Of a stretch of 6,565 nt of DNA, positions 1 to 5,990 are shown one piece after another; position 1 is the stretch's first letter, and the number at the start of each line of letters is the position of its first letter. Both the position numbers and the translations under genes were made by a program. The DNA is from Thermoplasmata archaeon. Lineage in GTDB: Archaea > Thermoplasmatota > Thermoplasmata > UBA10834. The DNA lies in assembly GCA_013329135.1 (NCBI GenBank), contig DUKU01000024.1, positions 1 to 6,565 of the forward strand, given 5' to 3'. The notes under the pieces are model-generated. The model made no database searches. It worked only from the letters and a program-made list of their open reading frames with translations, and was not told the DNA's origin.

Positions 1-1
1 T

Positions 2-1171
2 ACAATGGCGATATTCTTCGCCGCCTTTCTAATCCTTTTTTCTATTCTTTATTCCTCTTTGAACGACGCCTTCGACTCCGTGTCGGAGTCGTTCGATGAG
101 AAGTACGAATACATGAACGATCGACTCGATACGCAAGTGACGATACTAGACGTCAGTTACCAGAGGGATTCGAACACCCTAGATATCAGAGTTCAGAATA
201 CTGGCAGCAAGGTCCTTGACATATCCAAGGTCGACCTGGTCCTGGAGGGAACCATCCCCGCCTCGTTCAACAAGTCCATCCAGGGGACGGACACAGAGGT
301 CTGGCTCCCGATGGAGGTTCTCACAATCACTGTCGATGATCCCGATGTGTCATTCGAGGCTGACCTCGACCCGCGAGCTTCGTTCACTAATGACGCATCC
401 CTATCCGCCCCCGCGAATATCTCTGTTGGAGAGAGCGTCTACGTCCTAGATGGACAGGACATAGATGTCTTCACGCTCGGAAGCGTCTTCGATTTCACAA
501 TCACAGACTCGTCAAACATGGTCTCGCCCTCTGACCTGAAAGTGTGGGGAGATTACCTCTACGTACTGGACGAGGGCACACACATCGATCGGTTCGGGCT
601 CGACGGGGCTTGGGTGGACCGAATAGTGAACGACACGACGAACTCGTCCGTCCTGACCTCATTCAGCGTCGATTCCGAGTACATATACATCATAGACAAC
701 AGGAGCCACATCGACCGGTTCGGCCTGACCACAGGAATATTCGTGGACTCGATTGTGCCGAACGGAGGCACGATGACCTCGCCGCGAGACATCTTCGTCA
801 GCTCGCACATCTTCGTGATCGACTACAGTTCGGGATACCATGTCGACATGTACGGGCTGGATGGCAGCGGTGGGACGGAGTTAGTCGGCACGGCAGGGCT
901 CTCGTCGCCAACGGATATCTGTGCCAGCGCGAACGGCCTGGACGACGTGTATGTATATGTCGTCAACGGATCGAACGAGGTGGCCGTGTTCAACGCAACG
1001 GGGTCGCCCGTGGACACAGTCGACAGCCTGCTGAGCGACTCCGTGATCGCCGTAGACGTCACAGGCAAGATGTATGTCTCTGACAATGTGAATGGACTCG
1101 TTGTGGAGAACCTGGGTACTAACATCAAAGTGGTGGTAGAGAATGGAATCTCATGTGTCACAGTGCAATAG
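2..1171 (+). CDS. flaF: FlaF/ArlF-like archaellum stator protein with inserted beta-propeller (5' end probably outside window)
   Basis: FlaF is a monotopic membrane protein whose extracytoplasmic beta-sandwich binds the S-layer and, with FlaG, forms the archaellum stator. Numbering from the ATG at base 5: residues 1-19 are a hydrophobic helix, 20-42 an acidic helical linker, and 43-~125 a beta-sandwich with the N-T-G turn (65-67) and the W100-x-P102...L106-T-I108 strand. Residues 372-388 hold the closing strand with V-E-N-G-I-S (378-383), the usual FlaF/FlaG ending. Between them, ~126-371 is a repeat domain resembling a six-bladed propeller, which ordinary FlaF proteins of about 130-170 residues lack. 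Family FlaF proteins usually have about ten residues before this helix and the frame is open to base 2, so the real start is probably upstream. Seven N-x-S/T sequons and only two cysteines (306, 384) are present. The stop is TAG, 12 bases before flaG. The FlaF assignment rests on fold-like motifs, the neighbour FlaG and gene order; a diverged FlaG-type paralogue is the alternative. Confidence 0.75.
   Translation, partial: TMAIFFAAFLILFSILYSSLNDAFDSVSESFDEKYEYMNDRLDTQVTILDVSYQRDSNTLDIRVQNTGSKVLDISKVDLVLEGTIPASFNKSIQGTDTEVWLPMEVLTITVDDPDVSFEADLDPRASFTNDASLSAPANISVGESVYVLDGQDIDVFTLGSVFDFTITDSSNMVSPSDLKVWGDYLYVLDEGTHIDRFGLDGAWVDRIVNDTTNSSVLTSFSVDSEYIYIIDNRSHIDRFGLTTGIFVDSIVPNGGTMTSPRDIFVSSHIFVIDYSSGYHVDMYGLDGSGGTELVGTAGLSSPTDICASANGLDDVYVYVVNGSNEVAVFNATGSPVDTVDSLLSDSVIAVDVTGKMYVSDNVNGLVVENLGTNIKVVVENGISCVTVQ
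581..601 (+). repeat. Near-identical 21-base direct repeat, copy 1 (blade 2)
   Basis: This stretch and bases 707-727 match at 18 of 21 positions and encode the same seven residues, H-I-D-R-F-G-L. The copies are exactly 126 bases (42 codons) apart, the length of one propeller blade. The three differences are third-position, synonymous changes, which suggests blade duplication followed by purifying selection. Confidence 0.7.
707..727 (+). repeat. Near-identical 21-base direct repeat, copy 2 (blade 3)
   Basis: Partner of bases 581-601, in the same frame and the same position of the next propeller blade (residues 235-241). Confidence 0.7.
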
Positions 1172-1177
1172 GAGGTG
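1171..1177 (+). promoter_or_regulatory. Strong Shine-Dalgarno for flaG
   Basis: GGAGGTG is complementary to the archaeal 16S rRNA 3' end. It begins on the last base of the upstream TAG stop and lies 6 bases before the ATG at 1184 (3 bases before the ATG at 1181). It argues against the GTG at 1175, which is part of the site itself. Confidence 0.8.
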
Positions 1178-1183
1178 GAGATG

Positions 1184-1621
1184 ATGGGCGCAAGCGGAGC
1201 ATCGACTCAGCTGATATTCTTCATATCCGCGTTGATCGTTGCAACGGCAGTAGTCGCCGTGGCCTCCAACGGAGTGTCCAAGATAACCAACGGGATAGAC
1301 CAGAAGAGCGATAATGTGGAGAAGGATCTGCTGACGGACATTTCGATAATAAACGACCCTGACGAGATCCCGAACGACCCTGTCAGGATATATGTCAAGA
1401 ACGTGGGCAAGACCGTCCTGAACCAAAACTATATCACAGTAATGCTGGATGGGATTGCGGTCACGAACTACACGCTGACGCTGAGCGGGAACACGTCGTC
1501 CTTCTGGGACCCCGCGAGCATGCTGACTATATCAATAGACCAGAATCTGGCAGAGGGGGACCATTCGGTACAAGTGACCACCGAGAACGGCGTCTCTGAC
1601 AAGCTCAGCTTCCGCATATGA
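1184..1621 (+). CDS. flaG: FlaG/ArlG archaellum stator protein
   Basis: FlaG is a small membrane-anchored protein that forms filaments in the pseudoperiplasm and is capped by FlaF, together making the stator. The 145-residue product has the family's size and layout. A short polar start is followed by a hydrophobic helix at about 9-28, an N-G-V-S turn and a charged linker. A beta-sandwich follows, with V-K-N-V-G (71-75), W108-x-P110 and L-T-I at 114-116, ending in T-E-N-G-V-S (133-138). The start at 1184 is chosen from its spacing to the GGAGGTG site; 1181 (one residue longer) or GTG 1175 are alternatives. Sequons at N95 and N103 fit an extracytoplasmic domain. It shares the sandwich motifs with the upstream FlaF-like protein, but only about 18 residues separate its L-T-I from E-N-G, against about 270 there. 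It is in an operon with both neighbours. Confidence 0.85.
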   Translation: MGASGASTQLIFFISALIVATAVVAVASNGVSKITNGIDQKSDNVEKDLLTDISIINDPDEIPNDPVRIYVKNVGKTVLNQNYITVMLDGIAVTNYTLTLSGNTSSFWDPASMLTISIDQNLAEGDHSVQVTTENGVSDKLSFRI

Positions 1622-1622
1622 C

Positions 1623-1629
1623 GGGGTGA
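1623..1629 (+). promoter_or_regulatory. Shine-Dalgarno deciding the flaH start
   Basis: GGGGTGA sits just after the flaG stop, 8 bases before ATG 1638. This favours 1638 over the in-frame GTG at 1626, which overlaps the site and has no site of its own. Confidence 0.75.
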
Positions 1630-1637
1630 ACCCTCCA

Positions 1638-2336
1638 ATGGGGGAGACCTACAAGCTACAGATACCCAGAGACGACCTACATGACCAGCTAGGTCAGGGC
1701 CTCCCCGCGGGAACGATAACGTTGGTCGAGGGAGCACACGGGACCGGGAAAAGCGCCCTCGTCCAGCGGATGATTTACGGATTCCTCTCGAACCAACACT
1801 CGGTCACGTGCATATCGACGGAGCTGACCGTCAGGGACTTCATCAACCAGATGTACTCGCTCGACTACCCCATATCCTCATGGCTCCTGAACGGGAAGCT
1901 GAAGTTCGTGCCCGTGTACCCACTCGTGGGCAAGGCAAGGAAGAGAAGCGACTTCCTGGGCATGCTGATGGGCTCCGAGGAGCTGTACAGGAGTGACATC
2001 ATGATCATAGATACCTTCTCCAGCCTCGTCAGCAACAGCCTTCATGGGGAAGACAACAGCATAGGTGTGCTGTCATTCTTCAAGAGACTCACCGGCATGG
2101 GCAAGAGCATCGTGGTGACAGTGGACCCGACTGAATTGGACCCTAAGGCGCTCGCACCGTTCGAGTCGGACAGTCACGTGTATCTGAGCATAATCGTGTC
2201 ACAGGTCGGCGGGATGATATCCAGGAGCATCATGGTGAAGCGGTTCGGTGGCACCGAGTACAGGGTGTCTCCGGTCGTGGGCTTCAGGATAGAGCCCAAT
2301 GTGGGCATGGTCATCGAGATCACATCAGTCGTGTGA
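1638..2336 (+). CDS. flaH: FlaH/ArlH archaellum ATP-binding motor regulator
   Basis: FlaH is a cytoplasmic RecA/KaiC-like protein that binds ATP, docks on the FlaI ATPase, and is thought to control the switch between filament assembly and rotation. The 232-residue product has the family's usual length (about 230). The Walker A is G-A-H-G-T-G-K-S (32-39). A conserved S-T-E-L-T segment (60-64) occupies the position of the KaiC-type catalytic glutamate. The Walker B is I-M-I-I-D (121-125), followed by T-F-S-S. The ATG at 1638 is preferred because GGGGTGA lies 8 bases upstream; the GTG at 1626 would add four residues. It ends 10 bases before the flaI start. Walker motifs are intact, so nucleotide binding is expected; the hydrolysis rate cannot be judged from sequence. 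Confidence 0.92.
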   Translation: MGETYKLQIPRDDLHDQLGQGLPAGTITLVEGAHGTGKSALVQRMIYGFLSNQHSVTCISTELTVRDFINQMYSLDYPISSWLLNGKLKFVPVYPLVGKARKRSDFLGMLMGSEELYRSDIMIIDTFSSLVSNSLHGEDNSIGVLSFFKRLTGMGKSIVVTVDPTELDPKALAPFESDSHVYLSIIVSQVGGMISRSIMVKRFGGTEYRVSPVVGFRIEPNVGMVIEITSVV

Positions 2337-2346
2337 GGCCACGGTC

Positions 2347-4032
2347 ATGGCGGCGAAGTTCAGCAAGGTCCTGGAACGGAACCCCCACCTGAACGTCTAT
2401 CTTCAGAGATACGCTCAGCAGACGAACCAGTCGCCAAAGTTCATGGACACACTGGGCAGGGACCTCGGGAAGGAGGCGACCGTGGATGTCATCTACCCTG
2501 TCGGCGACCCGATATTCATACACCTGCACGGTTCCAAGGACACCGGGCACAAGTACGATGTCGTGCAGCCGATGATGGAGGACGAGCTTGGCAAAGCGTA
2601 CGAGAGGGTCGTCAATAATGTCTTCTTGAAGTCAGGGAAGGAGAAGATCCACTCGACCGATGAGGAGTTCAACGAGGTCCTGGACAAACTCCTGAACGAC
2701 ATAGTCGAGGTCACAGAGAGACGCATCCCTTCGAAGGTCGTACAATTGTTCAAACCCAACTCCAAGATCTACATCACCCCAGATGACTACAGCATCCTGG
2801 AGTACTACGTCAAGAGGAACATCCTCCAGAACGGTATCCTTGAACCGATACTCAGGGACCCGTACATAGAGGACATCCACTGCGTCGGCGTCAGGGAGGT
2901 GAACCTGTACCACAAGATCCTGGGCATGGTGGAGACGAACATCAAGTTCTCGAACCTCTCAGACCTGGACAAGTACACCAAGGGGATGAGTGACAGGATG
3001 GGTCGTCCCGCCTCGATTTCGAGGCCGATCATCGACGGCGCCCTCCCGGACGGTTCCCGTATCAACATCATCTACGCTGACGACGTGAGCGTCAACGGGC
3101 CGACATTCACCATCAGGAAGTTCTCAGCGGAGCCGCTGAGTGCCGCTCAGCTCTCAGGATGGAACACTGTCTCCGCGCAGGAGGCCGCGTACCTCTGGCT
3201 CTGTCTCGAGAACGGCATGAGCGTGTTCGTCTGCGGTGAGACCGCCTCGGGTAAGACGACCCTGCTCAACGCCATATTCCCGTTCATAAGGTACGACCAG
3301 AAGATATTCTCGGCGGAGGACACCCTGGAGGTGCAGCCGCCTCATGCCGTCTGGCAACAACTATCTACAAGGGAGTTCGGTCCGGAGGAGAGCAAGGTCG
3401 ACACCTTCGCCCTCCTGAGAGCTGGACTCAGGTCCAGACCCAACTACATCATCGTGGGTGAGGTCAGAGGCAAGGAGACCTACACGATGTTCCAGGCAAT
3501 GGCCACCGGCCACACGACTTTCTCGACGATGCACGCCGACTCCGTCAAGGGCATGGTCAACAGGCTCGAGAACCCACCCATCAACTGCCCCAGGATACTG
3601 CTCACCGCCCTGAGGAACGTGATCATCCAGACACACGCGAGGGTCGGGATGGACATGGTCAGGAGGATCAAGCAACTGATCGAGATCGTCGGTTTCGAGC
3701 CCGAGACGAACGAGCTCATCAGCAACACCGTCTATGAATGGGACCAGGCCACTGACAAGTTCATCTTCAAGGGCCACAGCTTCCTGTTCGACAAGATCAT
3801 GGAGATGAAGAACCTCACGCACGAGGAACTGCTCCAGGAGTTCGAGAGACGGGTGGACATTATCAAGTACATGGTCTCCAAGGACATATCAGACCACCAG
3901 GAGATCTGGGACCTCATCCGGGCATACTACAAGGACCCTAAGGGGGCGGCTGAGAGGGCCAGGAAGGAGTTGCGTGTGAGCCAGATCCCAGTCGCGGCCA
4001 AGCTACCGACGGGGGGTGCCGCTCCTGCCTGA
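2347..4032 (+). CDS. flaI: FlaI/ArlI archaellum motor ATPase
   Basis: FlaI is the hexameric cytoplasmic ATPase of the type II/IV secretion superfamily; it powers archaellin assembly and filament rotation through FlaJ. The 561-residue product matches the family length. The N-terminal domain includes R-D-P-Y-I-E-D-I-H (170-178) and P-D-G-S-R (234-238), with the typical F-T-I-R-K-F and W-N-T-x-S linker. The catalytic domain has Walker A G-E-T-A-S-G-K-T-T (297-305), Asp box S-A-E-D-T (322-326), Walker B ending V-G-E-V (370-373, glutamate 372), and His box G-H-T-T-F-S-T-M-H (388-396). All catalytic motifs are intact. ATG 2347 is chosen because GAGG (2335-2338) lies 8 bases upstream; the in-frame ATG at 2299 would overlap flaH by 38 bases. 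The C-terminal ~15 residues are a low-complexity Ala/Pro/Gly tail, and their coding sequence overlaps the next gene. Confidence 0.95.
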   Translation: MAAKFSKVLERNPHLNVYLQRYAQQTNQSPKFMDTLGRDLGKEATVDVIYPVGDPIFIHLHGSKDTGHKYDVVQPMMEDELGKAYERVVNNVFLKSGKEKIHSTDEEFNEVLDKLLNDIVEVTERRIPSKVVQLFKPNSKIYITPDDYSILEYYVKRNILQNGILEPILRDPYIEDIHCVGVREVNLYHKILGMVETNIKFSNLSDLDKYTKGMSDRMGRPASISRPIIDGALPDGSRINIIYADDVSVNGPTFTIRKFSAEPLSAAQLSGWNTVSAQEAAYLWLCLENGMSVFVCGETASGKTTLLNAIFPFIRYDQKIFSAEDTLEVQPPHAVWQQLSTREFGPEESKVDTFALLRAGLRSRPNYIIVGEVRGKETYTMFQAMATGHTTFSTMHADSVKGMVNRLENPPINCPRILLTALRNVIIQTHARVGMDMVRRIKQLIEIVGFEPETNELISNTVYEWDQATDKFIFKGHSFLFDKIMEMKNLTHEELLQEFERRVDIIKYMVSKDISDHQEIWDLIRAYYKDPKGAAERARKELRVSQIPVAAKLPTGGAAPA

Positions 4033-5050
4033 TGTATCAGACGTCTTCAAGAGGGTCGAGGTCAAGAAGAGCGACTACCTCCGGACCATGAGCGCGCACA
4101 AGGACGACATCGGCCCGCACGGGGTCAGGCTGTCCAAGGGCGCGATACCGGACTACGTCAAGCTGACCTCGTTCCAGGACTTCTCGTGGCGGGTCATGGG
4201 CAAGTACGCCACCGAGAAGGTGGTCGGCAACCAGCTCCTCGAGGAGAACCTGATGAAGGCCCACATGAAGATCCGGGCGGAGGAGTACTATGCGTCCGTC
4301 ATCATGTCGACCATCATCGCGGCCGTCATAGGTATCGCGATAGCGGTCGGGGTCGGTGTGATCCTGTTCGGACTGCTCGGCGTCGGCATCGTCCTCAGAT
4401 TGCTCATATCCGTCGTCGCGATCATGATGCTCCCCGTGATGGCGTACTTCATCACGTCAGGTTCACCGGCCTCCAAGGCGAAACGCAGAGGGCGGGACAT
4501 CGACAAGAGGATCGCCGCTGCCATGAGCTTCATATCCGCAATGGCCTCGGCGGATGTCAACATCGATGTGATATTCAAGGAGCTGTCGAGGCAGAAGGCG
4601 TATGGCGAGATCGCAGCCGAGGCAGCTTGGATCACCAGGGACACCGAACTCCTGGGCTCAGACATACTCACGGCCATCAAAAAGGCCGCGAAGAGGTCAC
4701 CCTCGGCGAAGTTTCAGGAGTTCCTCCAGGGCGTCATCACGACCTCCACATCCGGCGGGCAGCTGAAGCCGTACTTCCTGCTCAAGGCCGATGAGTTCCA
4801 GAAGGAGAACAAGCTCGCGATGAAGTCCCAGATGGAGACCCTCGGGATGTTGGCTGAGTCGTTCGTCACGGTCGTCGTGGCGTTCCCCCTGTTCCTTGTG
4901 CTCATCATGGCCATCATGGCCATCGTCGGTGGCGGCGACTCTGACATGATGGTTCTGCTACTCTACATGGTGGTCGGCCTCATGATCCCGATCTCCCAGT
5001 TCGGGTTCATCTTCGTCATATGGAACATGTCCAAGGAGAGTGCTATGTGA
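4016..5050 (+). CDS. flaJ: FlaJ/ArlJ N-terminal half (type II secretion F-domain membrane platform, TadB/TadC-like)
   Basis: FlaJ is the polytopic inner-membrane platform that FlaI acts on. It normally has two T2SF (GspF-type) units in one chain of about 550 residues. This 344-residue product looks like the first unit. A cytoplasmic N-terminal region of about 90 residues includes E-E-Y-Y-A-S before the first helix. Two membrane helices follow at about 94-118 and 123-147. A cytoplasmic T2SF helical domain spans about 159-275, starting R-G-R-D-I-D-K-R-I. Two more helices lie at about 281-305 and 311-337. The only start giving a full-length protein is a GTG at 4016, overlapping flaI by 17 bases without a clear ribosome-binding site; ATG 4088 would be 24 residues shorter. 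The start is therefore uncertain. The stop is a TGATG junction with the next gene. It could alternatively be called a TadB-like protein; context favours FlaJ. Confidence 0.83.
   Translation: MPLLPDVSDVFKRVEVKKSDYLRTMSAHKDDIGPHGVRLSKGAIPDYVKLTSFQDFSWRVMGKYATEKVVGNQLLEENLMKAHMKIRAEEYYASVIMSTIIAAVIGIAIAVGVGVILFGLLGVGIVLRLLISVVAIMMLPVMAYFITSGSPASKAKRRGRDIDKRIAAAMSFISAMASADVNIDVIFKELSRQKAYGEIAAEAAWITRDTELLGSDILTAIKKAAKRSPSAKFQEFLQGVITTSTSGGQLKPYFLLKADEFQKENKLAMKSQMETLGMLAESFVTVVVAFPLFLVLIMAIMAIVGGGDSDMMVLLLYMVVGLMIPISQFGFIFVIWNMSKESAM
5033..5038 (+). promoter_or_regulatory. Shine-Dalgarno for the second FlaJ gene, inside the first
   Basis: AAGGAG lies 11 bases before ATG 5050 (8 before the in-frame GTG at 5047), within the last codons of the upstream gene. 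With the TGATG stop/start overlap it supports a genuine second start and translational coupling, not a sequencing error. Confidence 0.6.
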
Positions 5051-5985
5051 TGGTTACGACGAAGAAGCTCTCCCAGGCAGAGCAGCAAAGGGCGGTCAAG
5101 AGGATACTGGCCACCGAGAAGGCCGACAGGACGAAACTCCTAGTGGGTGTCTCTCTCACGTTCGTGGCCGTGTTCGGGTTCATGGGGTTCATAGATTCCA
5201 TAGGCAGCCTCAATCTGCCCTTCGAACCCGTGGACTACATGATATTCGCCCTGTTGGCCATGCTAGGTCCGTACGGATTCTATGCCTCCACGAAGGAGAG
5301 GAACATCAGAGAGATCGAGAGGAGACTACCTGACTTCCTCAGGGACGTCGCCGAGGCTGGCAGGTTCGGTATGACCCTTGCTGACTCCATTGTCGTCGCC
5401 GCCACCGGGAGGTACGGAAGGCTCACGCCCGAGATCAAGAAGATGTCCGCGCAGATAGAGTGGGGCGTGCCAGCGTCCGAAGCCATAAGACTGTTCTCGG
5501 AGCGGGTGAAGACGCCCCTGGTCGTCAGGATGACTTCGATCATCCGGAAGGCCAACGACGCCGGCGGTAACGTCGCGGACGTGCTCACGATGGTCTCGCA
5601 CGACGCGAAGGAGACGATTCTGACCCAGGAGGAGAGGAACGTGACCATGTCCACATACGTCATGGTCGTGTACATATCCTTCTTCGTGTTCATCGCGACC
5701 ATCCTGATCCTCAACATGCAGTTCCTCCCGAAGATGGAAGAGGCGGGCACGACGGTGAATGACGCAGCGAAGGAGATGGGCCTCACCGAGATACCTGGCG
5801 TCAACATCAAGGTCGCTGTGATCGACCAGGTGGCGTTCGTGTTCCTCCTGGCCGTGGTTGTCCACGCCGTGGGCGATGGGTTGCTCGCGGGTGTGATTTC
5901 GCAGGGTAGCATCTCCATCGGGATGAGACACAGCTTCATCATGTTGCTGACCGGGTTCATAATGCTGAGGATATTGTTTGCGTGA
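5050..5985 (+). CDS. FlaJ/ArlJ C-terminal half (type II secretion F-domain membrane platform, TadC-like)
   Basis: The 311-residue product supplies the second T2SF unit expected of FlaJ. It has a charged cytoplasmic leader (1-29) and helices at about 30-52 and 61-80. The T2SF domain begins R-E-I-E-R-R-L-P-D-F-L-R-D (87-99), and continues with the G-M-T-L turn and N-D-A-G-G-N-V. Three further helices lie at about 200-223, 257-277 and 288-310. The I-E-x-x-L-P-D-F-L motif is characteristic of archaeal FlaJ/TadC proteins. The TGA of the previous gene overlaps the ATG by one base (TGATG); GTG 5047 is an alternative start one codon earlier. Together the two products give 4 + 5 membrane helices and two cytoplasmic domains, the arrangement expected of one FlaJ. 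It probably pairs with the upstream protein to form the platform for FlaI, and possibly for the downstream ATPase. Confidence 0.85.
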   Translation: MVTTKKLSQAEQQRAVKRILATEKADRTKLLVGVSLTFVAVFGFMGFIDSIGSLNLPFEPVDYMIFALLAMLGPYGFYASTKERNIREIERRLPDFLRDVAEAGRFGMTLADSIVVAATGRYGRLTPEIKKMSAQIEWGVPASEAIRLFSERVKTPLVVRMTSIIRKANDAGGNVADVLTMVSHDAKETILTQEERNVTMSTYVMVVYISFFVFIATILILNMQFLPKMEEAGTTVNDAAKEMGLTEIPGVNIKVAVIDQVAFVFLLAVVVHAVGDGLLAGVISQGSISIGMRHSFIMLLTGFIMLRILFA

Positions 5986-5990
5986 TCAAG

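Larger units (their letters stand above)
404..1117 (+). repeat. Six NHL-like beta-propeller repeats inside the flaF-like gene
   Basis: Residues ~134-371 of the flaF-like product fall into six units. Each unit has an aromatic/hydrophobic strand ending in D or N: Y-V-L-D at 146-149 and 186-189, Y-I-I-D 228-231, F-V-I-D 270-273, Y-V-V-N 318-321, Y-V-S-D 357-360. Spacings are 40, 42, 42, 48 and 39 residues. Most units are preceded by a strand of S-P-x-D-I type (135-139, 174-178, 259-263, 301-305). Units 2 and 3 share H-I-D-R-F-G-L (193-199 and 235-241). This is the pattern of NHL/YncE-type propeller blades. Six blades closing on themselves is an inference; no structure prediction was run. The domain would face outside the membrane and could bind S-layer glycans, a partner protein or the filament base. 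Confidence 0.7.

Noticed and set aside
34..60. T-rich run resembling a terminator or promoter element
   Set aside because: It lies within the codons of the FlaF membrane helix (Leu, Phe, Ile codons) and has no stem-loop; hydrophobic coding explains it.
544..1083. 179-codon plus-strand frame inside the propeller region
   Set aside because: Arg/His-rich shadow; the repeat periodicity and D-terminated strands are in the other frame.
2299..2346. In-frame upstream start for flaI at ATG 2299
   Set aside because: It would overlap flaH by 38 bases and add a Trp/Ser-rich stretch derived from the flaH frame; GAGG 8 bases before ATG 2347 is the better start.
3361..3822. 153-codon minus-strand open frame opposite flaI
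   Set aside because: It is antisense to the conserved Walker B and His box region of flaI, has His/Asp/Val-rich composition typical of shadow frames, and no motif.
4186..4794. 202-codon plus-strand frame inside the first FlaJ gene
   Set aside because: It is an out-of-frame, Arg/His/Gly-rich shadow of a gene with convincing membrane helices and T2SF motifs.
5030..5060. Junction of the two FlaJ halves as a simple frameshift of one gene
   Set aside because: The second product has its own charged leader and two helices before its T2SF domain, and a ribosome-binding site with TGATG coupling; a deliberate gene boundary fits better, though resequencing would settle it.
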